The notes: generated by a model from the letters alone, not told the origin. Counted from the first letter of the stretch, positions 1 to 11,025 are shown. The stretch is 64,000 nt of DNA from Diplonema papillatum (GCA_030068145.1 JAPJBO010000061.1:1-64000); one strand, 5' to 3'. Program-made: numbers and translations.

Positions 1-3000
1 GATCCTCAACTGACTCGGTGTAGGGCTTCTCCCTGTTTTTGAGTTCAAGCATCAGGAACGGTTCTGACGCCGGCGATGCTCGTGAAGACTCTTTGCATAT
101 TGTGCACGTTGTCAAACGGGAGTATGTCACCGTAGCTTGGTCGTCGTCGTCGCCCGTCACGCAGGAGCGTATCCACGTCAGCAGTTCGTGCACGTCCCGA
201 TGCGCGGAGTCGTCTGCCGTCGTGTTGAACACGAGGCTCCGGAGTGTGGCCATTGTACCGTGGATGTTTTGGCCTGCGTCGAAATCCGTGAACAGCCTCT
301 GCACCATCTGCTGGTTGGTGTCCAGGTGCGTTAGGTTTGCGAGTTGTAGTCGGAAGGACGTCCTTCGCGCCAGGAACTGCACGCTGGCGGCGAAGAAACA
401 TGAGTTGCGAATGTTCGTTATGCCGTTGCGTCCAGGTGGGTTTGTTGGTTTCGTCGCAGGGTGCGTAGTGCTGGTGGGTTCGGATTTGTGCGGCGACGTA
501 GACTGCGGCGAGGTTCTCCCGGGTGGATGTTTCGGTGAGCCGTCGGGCGGTTGCGGCGTGCGGATGCTGATGTACGATTTTTCCTCGTTGGTCGGGCGAC
601 CTTCGTCATAGGCCTTTCCGACGAAGTGGTAAAACCGTGACAGCACTCGCGCATCTAATTCGTACTTTCCGTACGTTTGTGCCACGAACGTGTCGAACGT
701 GCGCCGGAGTTCCCGTCCAGAGAATCCTCGGTTCCGAAGTCTGTAGTACACCTTCATGACCTCGACCTTCAGGCTGGCATGTTGTTGCAGATGCGCGCTG
801 CTCGGATCAGTGCGCCTTTGAAGATCGAGGTTCCGGTGTTTCGTGGTACCGTGGATTCGACGTGGGTGTACTTTATCGGATTCCAGGGGAATTCCTCACC
901 CTTGTCCAGGACAGACATCCGAATGAAGTCCGTCTTGTCATTCCTCTCCATCCGGATCCGCATCCCCAAAAAGACTACGTCGTCGACACCTTTCGACGTT
1001 TCACCATACTCCATGCCGTAGATATCTTCCGGCGGTGGTCGAACACCCCAGGTCAGGAAGTCGTCAATGAATCTGACGCTGTCGGCGTGATTCCTGGCCT
1101 CTTCTTGCAATCCTTTCGCGACCAGGCCGTCGATGTACTGCTTTTCGCACCAGTAGCAGTATAAGTTGGCGAGGTCTGGGCTTGCATTGCCGCCCATGGG
1201 GATTCCGGATACCTGCTGGTAGCATGTTCCACCGTTGGTGACGAAGGTGTTACCAACAATGAAGCTGACCAGTGCTCGAATCTCTTCGACATTGTAGGAG
1301 GTCGTGTTCGATTCGTCTGGTTTCCCAAATTCGGCGGTGTTGGCGCGCTGGGCTTCTACGTTCGCTCCTTTTTCGGACTTCATGTACTCGAAAGCCTCTG
1401 CAACCGCAGACATAACATAGTCAACAATCTGCTTCTGCGGAATCTTCGTGTACATCTCTTTGAAGTCGAAGGTTCGTGGCGCTTTTTTGCGCAGTCGAGC
1501 GTAGTTCGTCTTTATGTGTACTGCTACGTCATCGACCGACTCCACGACGAAGAAACGACGTATCCCCGTTTGCAAAAACGTCGCTTCGTCCTTGCTTCGG
1601 AGCGTTGCTAGCACCAGCTTCAGCAAACCGGAGGCTTCTTGGTGTGCAGGGGTTGTGGATGCACGTGTCTTCATTCGTTTCTTGTCGCGGCCTTTTTCGT
1701 CTCGGTCCTTCTGTTCGTCTTTCTTCTCAACGTTTCCTTTCTCCGACACGCCGGCAATGTACCGCATCCGTGGTTCGGGTTTGTGGAGCTTCGGGATGCC
1801 GTAAAGGTACGGTAGGTTGTCGGTGTGTACGAACTTGTGTGACTTGTTGAAGTCACGGTGTCGTTCGAGCACGTCATCAATCGACTCGCCAACTTCCTGG
1901 TACGTTGAACTCTGTTGTAATTCGTCCCGTAAGAGCTCCTTGTATTTTTCCTTGCAGATAAACCCGAAGTCATGGGACGTCTTATCTACAGGGAGAAACA
2001 CGAGGTGCTCCTGGAGCTTCTTCAGGGTGCGTAAGGCGTCTCGGAGTTGAGGTTCGTCGGTGTGCGCGTTGAGAGTTCCAAGGACGGCGTCGAACTCTTC
2101 GACCAGAGTTGTTGAAAATCTGGTCTTCTCGTCCTCGCTCGCCTTCGGGAAATTCGAGTTCACGAATTCTTCGACGTCGTGTCTTATCGAGTCGTACATA
2201 GTCATCGGACTACTCGCGACCCGGTATTTTCGTCCTTTTCGAAAAAGTGAAAGGAGGGCTTCGTCAGTCTTCAGATCCGTTGCAAGTCCTAAAGCGTGTC
2301 CACCAAGATCCGGGCGGTGTGGTGTCATATGCTGCATGCATGGGCAAACCGAACCTGAGCTAGTCGGTTGATTCGCTTCGTAACTTACTTCGGTGACGTT
2401 GCTGACGAGGGTTACCAAAGGTGGCTTCAGGCGGTTGCTCACCATGAGGTTTTTGAGGACGGCCGGGTTGGGGCACGTTTCGCGAACCCGTGCGCGTGAC
2501 AGGACGCCGGCAATTGCTGTCCGGTCTTGTGCCGGGTGATGATGCGTCAGCTTGAAATACCGTCGTGGGGGGGCCGCCGGTTTCTCGGTTCTGTTGCGGA
2601 TGCGCGCACTGAGGAGTCGTTCAAGGATTCGTACTTTGTCTGTGACGTCTTTTCCTTGAACGAAGGTTCTCAGCCACGTGCGTAGGCGGAGGGCGCGATT
2701 GGGATGCCATGTTGACATGTCGTAGGTTCCCAGTCGGTCCTGTGGGAGTGTCAACAGGTGGTCCAACTGTTTCCTCAACCCAGAACAGAAGCCCGGGGAG
2801 GTGTCAATGTGGAGTTCGTCGTTTTCCATGCGGTGCCAGACGCTGCCGTCGGTGCGTCGTTTGCGGAGGCGTTGCGGTGGACGTTGCCTCCTCTTCTTCT
2901 TTGCAGCCTTGTTGTTGACCCTCTCTCCCTGTCGCCGATTCGTCATGTTCAATGGCGGGTTTAGCCATTTGATCCAAAACTCTTCGATTGGGAGAGCCAC

Positions 3001-4104
3001 GCGCGCGAAGTCAGCGGGCTGTGCGTACAGCCGTTCCGGAACATTCTGTATCGGACACGCGTAGAGCTTCCGGCCTCGCTTTCGTAATTGTTGCGATACA
3101 CGGTTGCCCTTTGAGTTCCGATTTTCCCAGTGCTTGCTGTTTCGCACCTCGGCCGTCTTCGACGTCTGACCCACGTAGAGGACGGTGCCCCCTTCGTTCA
3201 GAAGTACGTAGATCACTCCCGTCGTGTTGTCGGCGACGTCGCTTCGGTCGGTTCCGCATTTGTTCCGCCCATTCGACACTTTTGTGCCGTATCGCTTCCA
3301 GAAGATTTCGATCGCGCTTTTTCTTCGGCTTCCGTGATCGTCGTCGTCGTCGTCAGGGTGGCGGCGCGTGTGGACAAAAGCGGCGAGGAAACGAGTGTCA
3401 GATTTGGGCCGGTTTGTTTTTTGTTTTCGCCGTTCTTTTCTGTTGGCGCGTGCACTTTTATTGTTTTTTTGGTTTTTTTGGTTTTTTTCGTTTTGTTTTT
3501 TTGCCTCAGAGTCACGTGGTCGTTCTTCCGATTTTTCTTGGCGGCGTTTTCGTGCTTGTGCTCTGGGTTTTTCTTTTTGCGGCCTCTTTTGTTCGCGCTC
3601 CTTTTGTCGATCGTTGTGAACCGGGTGGCTAGTCGTTCCACGGTTCCTCTGTTCTGGGGCTGCTTGGGGTCTGGAAAGACCTTTCTCGCAGGGCTTCTTT
3701 GTTTTGGGGGCCGCTTGGGGTCTGGGGTGACCTTTGTCGCAGCGTTTCTCTTCCTTTCCCTCTCTCCGTGTCGCTGGGAAACGACCAACAAGTTCAGGTC
3801 CTTCCTGGGAGTGGCGCTGTCGGAAAATAAGGCATTCGTCATCTGTCCGAATCGGATATCCGACGACTACCTTAGCGTCTGTTCCGTCGAGTTCATCATC
3901 AAAGTAGTTAACTTTCATGTTATCGGACTCGGTGGTGGTAGACGACGCAGCACTCCGCCTCGAATGGTTGTGCTTCCTAGGCACTTTCAATGGCGATTTA
4001 GAGACGGGTGTGGGATTTTTTATTTTGGGTCTATCAACGTGTCGGGCTGACAGGTCCAAAAGCGGTCCTGCGGCGTTTTTTAGGGCCACACGGCAAGGGG
4101 CCAT
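1..4104 (-). pseudogene. GIY-YIG/RT/USP polyprotein, frameshifted copy
   Basis: The reading frame opens at 4104 and runs to 769, giving 1111 residues with the GIY-YIG, CxC and RT domains intact. Near 777 this copy is one base shorter than copy 2 (6617-6618). The shift ends the protein just after the RT thumb region, so the USP domain is out of frame. A second indel cluster at 1335-1350 totals 3 bp and only changes a few residues between RT motifs 3 and 4. The sequence from about 776 down to 1 still encodes the linker and part of the USP domain in another frame, then leaves the window. It is either a decayed copy or a cloning/assembly error; reads over 777 would decide. Confidence 0.85.
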
Positions 4105-4457
4105 CGTGTGGTTACAACATCCATGAGGTCGGTATCAGTTCGGGTCTCCGTCGTTGCCCGGGGTTCTGGTTTCCCTGGTCTTGCTGCACTGGTGTGGATG
4201 GCACCTGTGCTTTTCTGTACCCTTTTTAGTTGGGGTATTTTTGCTTAGAAAGGACCCTGGAGTTCGTCCGTTCGTCTTCTTCCTGTCAGTTGTGAATGGC
4301 TGCCCCGACAAGAGCCACTGACGGGGAGTTGGCTTGGGGCTCGCTCAAAGGTTGTTCTAAGCTGGGGGAAAAAGTGGGGCGCAGGAAGGTTGACAGCCTT
4401 CCTCTCTGACGCGGGGTTGCGGGGCGGGGGTAAAATAAAACTTTTACTTTGCATCGG

Positions 4458-4502
4458 GGCCGGTACCGTATGGCGCTCGAAAGTACTGTAGTGGTACCGG
4501 CC
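4458..4502. repeat. Strong hairpin in the 5' leader of PLE copy 1
   Basis: Ten-base arms (4458-4467 and 4493-4502, GGCCGGTACC and its complement) enclose a 25-base loop. An identical structure occurs in copy 2. It lies about 350-400 bases upstream of the start codon on the element's sense strand. I saw no hammerhead ribozyme core in the leader. Confidence 0.7.
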
Positions 4503-5442
4503 GCGGCCAACAAAGGGATGCGGGGTTTTGCTTCCGGCTATCAGTCCCTGTGCTGCAGAGAAGCTGGGACGTCACATTTTGCATCCGGTAGGCGGGACGG
4601 GGGTAGGCAGCTGAGTGCTTTGTTTTCCGTTTCGCCACCCGGAAGACTGTTCTTTGTTGGGAAATGAAGGAGGGAAGAGAATAACTGGCAATTGACCTTT
4701 TCCCGCGTAGACAACGCGGTCCTTTCCAAATCTCGCCTTGTTTTGGGAATTCGGAGGTGGGGTGTTGTCAGTTCGATGCTGTTTATTGGGCCGTTCTCCT
4801 GCCGGTGCTGCTTTACTGCAGTCGGCCAGAGTTTTCCTATCTTCGTAGGTTGTTGGGTATTCCCTTGTTTTTGGGGAACTGTTGTCTTCTCCATTGGAGA
4901 GCAGAGTAAGACCTGTGTCTTCAGAAGACCGGCATACTCCGTAGGGGGGAAAATCTTAGTTTCGTGTTCAGGCGCTACTTGCCTCTAAGTGTTTGATGCT
5001 AGCATCAAGTCTTCTTCGCGGAATGCAGAGTCTTTTTTCTTCTTTTTTTCTTTTTTTCCGTTTTCTGTTTTTTCTGTTCTTTCTTTCGTTGTCGCCAATT
5101 TCTTTTTTCTCCTTTTACTTCTAATTTTAACTTTAATTTTCTTTACCATGGTATTTTTGGACTTTCTGGTGCCGTAGAGTAGTTCTTCTTTCTCTATGCC
5201 GCCCACGTCGATGTTCGTTTAGCAGCGGCTGCCGAATCATGCCGTGGCACCGTCCTTTTGTGCGTCTGCCTTGCTGAAGAAGTGTGGGAAAGGAGTCCAG
5301 GACTCCGTGGTTTGAAACCATGTGCTATGGCTTCACTTCCTCCTCCCTTCGTCCGTTTTTCTTTAAAAAAAGGGGGTTTACAAATTGGGTTGTGGCTCGT
5401 AACCAACCGCCACGGGGCACTACTTCCACCAGGTGAAAGTGT

Positions 5443-8400
5443 TTACGCTTTCTCGAGAGAGATGACGTAGCCATTGGTTGTGAATCTCCTGGCACATTCC
5501 TCCCATGAGAGTACGGATACTTGCTGGTCGTCGTAGCATACCCATTCATCGTCTTCCTTTAACACGGTATAGTAATGACCTGCCGTTGCTCTTCCGGTGT
5601 GGATAATGAAGCCTTTTACCGTGTAGGAGTCTTCACCGATCAGTATGGTTTGTCGGATCGGGGTGCGGGCTGGTATTTTTATTTCTTCGCGTGTTTTTTT
5701 CGATAGCTGTGCTCGTTGCAGTAGTACATCCATTTGCTTTGGAAATGTGTAATCTTCCTTCGTGGATCCAACGGTCTTTTTGTTACAGGTGCTACAGGGG
5801 AAGTCGTCCACTTTGGTTGCTCTCTTGTTTTGCACTTTCTTTATCAGATCCTCAACTGACTCGGTGTAGGGCTTCTCCCTGTTTTTGAGTTCAAGCATCA
5901 GGAACGGTTCTGACGCCGGCGATGCTCGTGAAGACTCTTTGCATATTGTGCACGTTGTCAAACGGGAGTATGTCACCGTAGCTTGGTCGTCGTCGTCGCC
6001 CGTCACGCAGGAGCGTATCCACGTCAGCAGTTCGTGCACGTCCCGATGCGCGGAGTCGTCTGCCGTCGTGTTGAACACGAGGCTCCGGAGTGTGGCCATT
6101 GTACCGTGGATGTTTTGGCCTGCGTCGAAATCCGTGAACAGCCTCTGCACCATCTGCTGGTTGGTGTCCAGGTGCGTTAGGTTTGCGAGTTGTAGTCGGA
6201 AGGACGTCCTTCGCGCCAGGAACTGCACGCTGGCGGCGAAGAAACATGAGTTGCGAATGTTCGTTATGCCGTTGCGTCCAGGTGGGTTTGTTGGTTTCGT
6301 CGCAGGGTGCGTAGTGCTGGTGGGTTCGGATTTGTGCGGCGACGTAGACTGCGGCGAGGTTCTCCCGGGTGGATGTTTCGGTGAGCCGTCGGGCGGTTGC
6401 GGCGTGCGGATGCTGATGTACGATTTTTCCTCGTTGGTCGGGCGACCTTCGTCATAGGCCTTTCCGACGAAGTGGTAAAACCGTGACAGCACTCGCGCAT
6501 CTAATTCGTACTTTCCGTACGTTTGTGCCACGAACGTGTCGAACGTGCGCCGGAGTTCCCGTCCAGAGAATCCTCGGTTCCGAAGTCTGTAGTACACCTT
6601 CATGACCTCGACCTTCAGATCTGGCATGTTGTTGCAGATGCGCGCTGCTCGGATCAGTGCGCCTTTGAAGATCGAGGTTCCGGTGTTTCGTGGTACCGTG
6701 GATTCGACGTGGGTGTACTTTATCGGATTCCAGGGGAATTCCTCACCCTTGTCCAGGACAGACATCCGAATGAAGTCCGTCTTGTCATTCCTCTCCATCC
6801 GGATCCGCATCCCCAAAAAGACTACGTCGTCGACACCTTTCGACGTTTCACCATACTCCATGCCGTAGATATCTTCCGGCGGTGGTCGAACACCCCAGGT
6901 CAGGAAGTCGTCAATGAATCTGACGCTGTCGGCGTGATTCCTGGCCTCTTCTTGCAATCCTTTCGCGACCAGGCCGTCGATGTACTGCTTTTCGCACCAG
7001 TAGCAGTATAAGTTGGCGAGGTCTGGGCTTGCATTGCCGCCCATGGGGATTCCGGATACCTGCTGGTAGCATGTTCCACCGTTGGTGACGAAGGTGTTAC
7101 CAACAATGAAGCTGACCAGTGCTCGAATCTCTTCGACATTGTAGGAGGTCGTGTTCGATTCGTCTGGTTTCCCGAATTCGAAGCGGTGTTTGGCGCGCTG
7201 GGCTTCTACGTTCGCTCCTTTTTCGGACTTCATGTACTCGAAAGCCTCTGCAACCGCAGACATAACATAGTCAACAATCTGCTTCTGCGGAATCTTCGTG
7301 TACATCTCTTTGAAGTCGAAGGTTCGTGGCGCTTTTTTGCGCAGTCGAGCGTAGTTCGTCTTTATGTGTACTGCTACGTCATCGACCGACTCCACGACGA
7401 AGAAACGACGTATCCCCGTTTGCAAAAACGTCGCTTCGTCCTTGCTTCGGAGCGTTGCTAGCACCAGCTTCAGCAAACCGGAGGCTTCTTGGTGTGCAGG
7501 GGTTGTGGATGCACGTGTCTTCATTCGTTTCTTGTCGCGGCCTTTTTCGTCTCGGTCCTTCTGTTCGTCTTTCTTCTCAACGTTTCCTTTCTCCGACACG
7601 CCGGCAATGTACCGCATCCGTGGTTCGGGTTTGTGGAGCTTCGGGATGCCGTAAAGGTACGGTAGGTTGTCGGTGTGTACGAACTTGTGTGACTTGTTGA
7701 AGTCACGGTGTCGTTCGAGCACGTCATCAATCGACTCGCCAACTTCCTGGTACGTTGAACTCTGTTGTAATTCGTCCCGTAAGAGCTCCTTGTATTTTTC
7801 CTTGCAGATAAACCCGAAGTCATGGGACGTCTTATCTACAGGGAGAAACACGAGGTGCTCCTGGAGCTTCTTCAGGGTGCGTAAGGCGTCTCGGAGTTGA
7901 GGTTCGTCGGTGTGCGCGTTGAGAGTTCCAAGGACGGCGTCGAACTCTTCGACCAGAGTTGTTGAAAATCTGGTCTTCTCGTCCTCGCTCGCCTTCGGGA
8001 AATTCGAGTTCACGAATTCTTCGACGTCGTGTCTTATCGAGTCGTACATAGTCATCGGACTACTCGCGACCCGGTATTTTCGTCCTTTTCGAAAAAGTGA
8101 AAGGAGGGCTTCGTCAGTCTTCAGATCCGTTGCAAGTCCTAAAGCGTGTCCACCAAGATCCGGGCGGTGTGGTGTCATATGCTGCATGCATGGGCAAACC
8201 GAACCTGAGCTAGTCGGTTGATTCGCTTCGTAACTTACTTCGGTGACGTTGCTGACGAGGGTTACCAAAGGTGGCTTCAGGCGGTTGCTCACCATGAGGT
8301 TTTTGAGGACGGCCGGGTTGGGGCACGTTTCGCGAACCCGTGCGCGTGACAGGACGCCGGCAATTGCTGTCCGGTCTTGTGCCGGGTGATGATGCGTCAG

Positions 8401-9954
8401 CTTGAAATACCGTCGTGGGGGGGCCGCCGGTTTCTCGGTTCTGTTGCGGATGCGCGCACTGAGGAGTCGTTCAAGGATTCGTACTTTGTCTGTGACGTCT
8501 TTTCCTTGAACGAAGGTTCTCAGCCACGTGCGTAGGCGGAGGGCGCGATTGGGATGCCATGTTGACATGTCGTAGGTTCCCAGTCGGTCCTGTGGGAGTG
8601 TCAACAGGTGGTCCAACTGTTTCCTCAACCCAGAACAGAAGCCCGGGGAGGTGTCAATGTGGAGTTCGTCGTTTTCCATGCGGTGCCAGACGCTGCCGTC
8701 GGTGCGTCGTTTGCGGAGGCGTTGCGGTGGACGTTGCCTCCTCTTCTTCTTTGCAGCCTTGTTGTTGACCCTCTCTCCCTGTCGCCGATTCGTCATGTTC
8801 AATGGCGGGTTTAGCCATTTGATCCAAAACTCTTCGATTGGGAGAGCCACGCGCGCGAAGTCAGCGGGCTGTGCGTACAGCCGTTCCGGAACATTCTGTA
8901 TCGGACACGCGTAGAGCTTCCGGCCTCGCTTTCGTAATTGTTGCGATACACGGTTGCCCTTTGAGTTCCGATTTTCCCAGTGCTTGCTGTTTCGCACCTC
9001 GGCCGTCTTCGACGTCTGACCCACGTAGAGGACGGTGCCCCCTTCGTTCAGAAGTACGTAGATCACTCCCGTCGTGTTGTCGGCGACGTCGCTTCGGTCG
9101 GTTCCGCATTTGTTCCGCCCATTCGACACTTTTGTGCCGTATCGCTTCCAGAAGATTTCGATCGCGCTTTTTCTTCGGCTTCCGTGATCGTCGTCGTCGT
9201 CGTCAGGGTGGCGGCGCGTGTGGACAAAAGCGGCGAGGAAACGAGTGTCAGATTTGGGCCGGTTTGTTTTTTGTTTTCGCCGTTCTTTTCTGTTGGCGCG
9301 TGCACTTTTATTGTTTTTTTGGTTTTTTTGGTTTTTTTCGTTTTGTTTTTTTGCCTCAGAGTCACGTGGTCGTTCTTCCGATTTTTCTTGGCGGCGTTTT
9401 CGTGCTTGTGCTCTGGGTTTTTCTTTTTGCGGCCTCTTTTGTTCGCGCTCCTTTTGTCGATCGTTGTGAACCGGGTGGCTAGTCGTTCCACGGTTCCTCT
9501 GTTCTGGGGCTGCTTGGGGTCTGGAAAGACCTTTCTCGCAGGGCTTCTTTGTTTTGGGGGCCGCTTGGGGTCTGGGGTGACCTTTGTCGCAGCGTTTCTC
9601 TTCCTTTCCCTCTCTCCGTGTCGCTGGGAAACGACCAACAAGTTCAGGTCCTTCCTGGGAGTGGCGCTGTCGGAAAATAAGGCATTCGTCATCTGTCCGA
9701 ATCGGATATCCGACGACTACCTTAGCGTCTGTTCCGTCGAGTTCATCATCAAAGTAGTTAACTTTCATGTTATCGGACTCGGTGGTGGTAGACGACGCAG
9801 CACTCCGCCTCGAATGGTTATGCTTCCTAGGCACTTTCAATGGCGATTTAGAGACGGGTGTGGGATTTTTTATTTTGGGTCTATCAACGTGTCGGGCTGA
9901 CAGGTCCAAAAGCGGTCCTGCGGCGTTTTTTAGGGCCACACGGCAAGGGGCCAT
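5443..9954 (-). CDS. GIY-YIG - reverse transcriptase - ubiquitin-specific protease fusion
   Basis: An intact 1503-residue protein. Residues 1-290 are basic, low complexity and Lys/Arg/Gln-rich, with a poly-Asp stretch. Residues 296-390 form a GIY-YIG nuclease domain: GVIYVL then LYVGQT, with a likely catalytic Glu in PIEEFW (373-378). The Cys/His zinc site of animal Penelope nucleases is not evident. A CxC motif (VCPCMQH, C587/C589) follows. RT motifs are YLYGIPKLHKP (766-776), TFDFKEMYTKIP (878-889), GIPMGGNASPDLANLY (968-983) and RFIDDFLTW (1012-1020, catalytic DD 1015-1016). A Pro/Thr/Ser-rich linker (1180-1228) leads to a USP-type deubiquitinase (1228-1503): Cys box NGITNIRNSCFF (C1237), CxxC pairs at 1335/1338 and 1387/1390 as in the USP zinc finger, and His box GHYYTVL (H1460) with CYDDQQV (D1475/D1476). 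The catalytic residues look complete. The family match is strong; the role of the protease, perhaps sparing the RT from ubiquitin-dependent degradation, is inference. Confidence 0.93.
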   Translation of the reverse strand: MAPCRVALKNAAGPLLDLSARHVDRPKIKNPTPVSKSPLKVPRKHNHSRRSAASSTTTESDNMKVNYFDDELDGTDAKVVVGYPIRTDDECLIFRQRHSQEGPELVGRFPATRREGKEEKRCDKGHPRPQAAPKTKKPCEKGLSRPQAAPEQRNRGTTSHPVHNDRQKEREQKRPQKEKPRAQARKRRQEKSEERPRDSEAKKQNEKNQKNQKNNKSARANRKERRKQKTNRPKSDTRFLAAFVHTRRHPDDDDDDHGSRRKSAIEIFWKRYGTKVSNGRNKCGTDRSDVADNTTGVIYVLLNEGGTVLYVGQTSKTAEVRNSKHWENRNSKGNRVSQQLRKRGRKLYACPIQNVPERLYAQPADFARVALPIEEFWIKWLNPPLNMTNRRQGERVNNKAAKKKRRQRPPQRLRKRRTDGSVWHRMENDELHIDTSPGFCSGLRKQLDHLLTLPQDRLGTYDMSTWHPNRALRLRTWLRTFVQGKDVTDKVRILERLLSARIRNRTEKPAAPPRRYFKLTHHHPAQDRTAIAGVLSRARVRETCPNPAVLKNLMVSNRLKPPLVTLVSNVTEVSYEANQPTSSGSVCPCMQHMTPHRPDLGGHALGLATDLKTDEALLSLFRKGRKYRVASSPMTMYDSIRHDVEEFVNSNFPKASEDEKTRFSTTLVEEFDAVLGTLNAHTDEPQLRDALRTLKKLQEHLVFLPVDKTSHDFGFICKEKYKELLRDELQQSSTYQEVGESIDDVLERHRDFNKSHKFVHTDNLPYLYGIPKLHKPEPRMRYIAGVSEKGNVEKKDEQKDRDEKGRDKKRMKTRASTTPAHQEASGLLKLVLATLRSKDEATFLQTGIRRFFVVESVDDVAVHIKTNYARLRKKAPRTFDFKEMYTKIPQKQIVDYVMSAVAEAFEYMKSEKGANVEAQRAKHRFEFGKPDESNTTSYNVEEIRALVSFIVGNTFVTNGGTCYQQVSGIPMGGNASPDLANLYCYWCEKQYIDGLVAKGLQEEARNHADSVRFIDDFLTWGVRPPPEDIYGMEYGETSKGVDDVVFLGMRIRMERNDKTDFIRMSVLDKGEEFPWNPIKYTHVESTVPRNTGTSIFKGALIRAARICNNMPDLKVEVMKVYYRLRNRGFSGRELRRTFDTFVAQTYGKYELDARVLSRFYHFVGKAYDEGRPTNEEKSYISIRTPQPPDGSPKHPPGRTSPQSTSPHKSEPTSTTHPATKPTNPPGRNGITNIRNSCFFAASVQFLARRTSFRLQLANLTHLDTNQQMVQRLFTDFDAGQNIHGTMATLRSLVFNTTADDSAHRDVHELLTWIRSCVTGDDDDQATVTYSRLTTCTICKESSRASPASEPFLMLELKNREKPYTESVEDLIKKVQNKRATKVDDFPCSTCNKKTVGSTKEDYTFPKQMDVLLQRAQLSKKTREEIKIPARTPIRQTILIGEDSYTVKGFIIHTGRATAGHYYTVLKEDDEWVCYDDQQVSVLSWEECARRFTTNGYVISLEKA

Positions 9955-10307
9955 CGTGTGGTTACAACATCCATGAGGTCGGTATCAGTTCGGGTCTCCG
10001 TCGTTGCCCGGGGTTCTGGTTTCCCTGGTCTTGCTGCACTGGTGTGGATGGCACCTGTGCTTTTCTGTACCCTTTTTAGTTGGGGTATTTTTGCTTAGAA
10101 AGGACCCTGGAGTTCGTCCGTTCGTCTTCTTCCTGTCAGTTGTGAATGGCTGCCCCGACAAGAGCCACTGACGGGGAGTTGGCTTGGGGCTCGCTCAAAG
10201 GTTGTTCTAAGCTGGGGGAAAAAGTGGGGCGCAGGAAGGTTGACAGCCTTCCTCTCTGACGCGGGGTTGCGGGGCGGGGGTAAAATAAAACTTTTACTTT
10301 GCATCGG

Positions 10308-10352
10308 GGCCGGTACCGTATGGCGCTCGAAAGTACTGTAGTGGTACCGGCC
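10308..10352. repeat. Strong hairpin in the 5' leader of PLE copy 2
   Basis: Same ten-base arms as at 4458-4502, here at 10308-10317 and 10343-10352. Conservation in both copies fits recent duplication and says nothing on its own about function. Confidence 0.7.
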
Positions 10353-10782
10353 GCGGCCAACAAAGGGATGCGGGGTTTTGCTTCCGGCTATCAGTCCCTG
10401 TGCTGCAGAGAAGCTGGGACGTCACATTTTGCATCCGGTAGGCGGGACGGGGGTAGGCAGCTGAGTGCTTTGTTTTCCGTTTCGCCACCCGGAAGACTGT
10501 TCTTTGTTGGGAAATGAAGGAGGGAAGAGAATAACTGGCAATTGACCTTTTCCCGCGTAGACAACGCGGTCCTTTCCAAATCTCGCCTTGTTTTGGGAAT
10601 TCGGAGGTGGGGTGTTGTCAGTTCGATGCTGTTTATTGGGCCGTTCTCCTGCCGGTGCTGCTTTACTGCAGTCGGCCAGAGTTTTCCTATCTTCGTAGGT
10701 TGTTGGGTATTCCCTTGTTTTTGGGGAACTGTTGTCTTCTCCATTGGAGAGCAGAGTAAGACCTACATCCGGGGGGGGGGGA

Positions 10783-10975
10783 ACAATACAACTACAAAGT
10801 GGGTCTTGTTGTTGAACGCTTACGCCCGCCACTAAACCCCAATAAAAACAAACAAAAAAAACGCCCGCCACTAAACCCAGATTTACCTGTGTTTCGTGTG
10901 GGCTACAGCACATTTACCTCCTTTGATCTACCGCCACTGGCAGTCTCCTCAAGCATTTCCTACAAAGCGGGTGCA
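10783..10975. repeat. Dispersed repeat, copy 1 (second copy 36566-36865)
   Basis: Shared blocks with 36566-36865 include an AACAATACAACTACAAAG block, an ACGCTTACGCCCGCCACT block (10817-10834, partly repeated at 10859-10875) and a GTGTGGGCTACAGCACATTT block near 10900. Fragments also occur reverse-complemented near 12440 and 12950. No coding potential seen. It starts at the G-run that borders the Penelope-like element. Confidence 0.6.
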
Positions 10976-11025
10976 GGACCACCTTGATGGGGGACCAGTC
11001 GTAGGTCAACCGCCATTCCGCACGA

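Larger units (their letters stand above)
1..4913 (-). mobile_element. Penelope-like element, copy 1 (3' end outside window)
   Basis: This segment matches copy 2 (5847-10763) almost base for base; the offset is 5846 bp at position 1 and 5850 bp at the 5' end. The match stops abruptly at about 4913/10763, which marks the 5' end of the element on the minus strand. The few differences I found are a substitution near 3968/9818 and small indels near 777 and 1335-1350. The 3' end, including the last part of the USP domain, lies beyond the window start. The two copies are directly head to tail, an arrangement known for Penelope-like elements. High identity implies recent duplication or insertion. Confidence 0.9.
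4914..10763 (-). mobile_element. Penelope-like element, copy 2 (complete)
   Basis: On the minus strand this unit has a long leader (9955-10763), one ORF (5443-9954) and a 3' region (4914-5442) that is purine-rich on the sense strand, with long A-rich runs at 5028-5150. The 5' boundary is where identity with copy 1 ends, next to a run of about 11 G at 10770-10781. The 3' boundary is the junction with the 5' end of copy 1. The permuted order, nuclease first and RT second, with a CxC motif between them, is that described for Chlamys/Naiad-type Penelope-like elements. No obvious target-site duplication was found. Confidence 0.85.

Noticed and set aside
3130-4050. Plus-strand open frame of 306 codons opposite the retroelement ORF (also 8980-9900)
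   Set aside because: It is the antisense of the Lys/Arg-rich N-terminal region of the retroelement protein; the Phe/Val/Ser-rich composition is a by-product and there is no domain.
4105-5442. Hammerhead ribozyme in the Penelope-like leader or tail
   Set aside because: No CTGATGA core with a following GAAA was found on the sense strand; only a plain hairpin.
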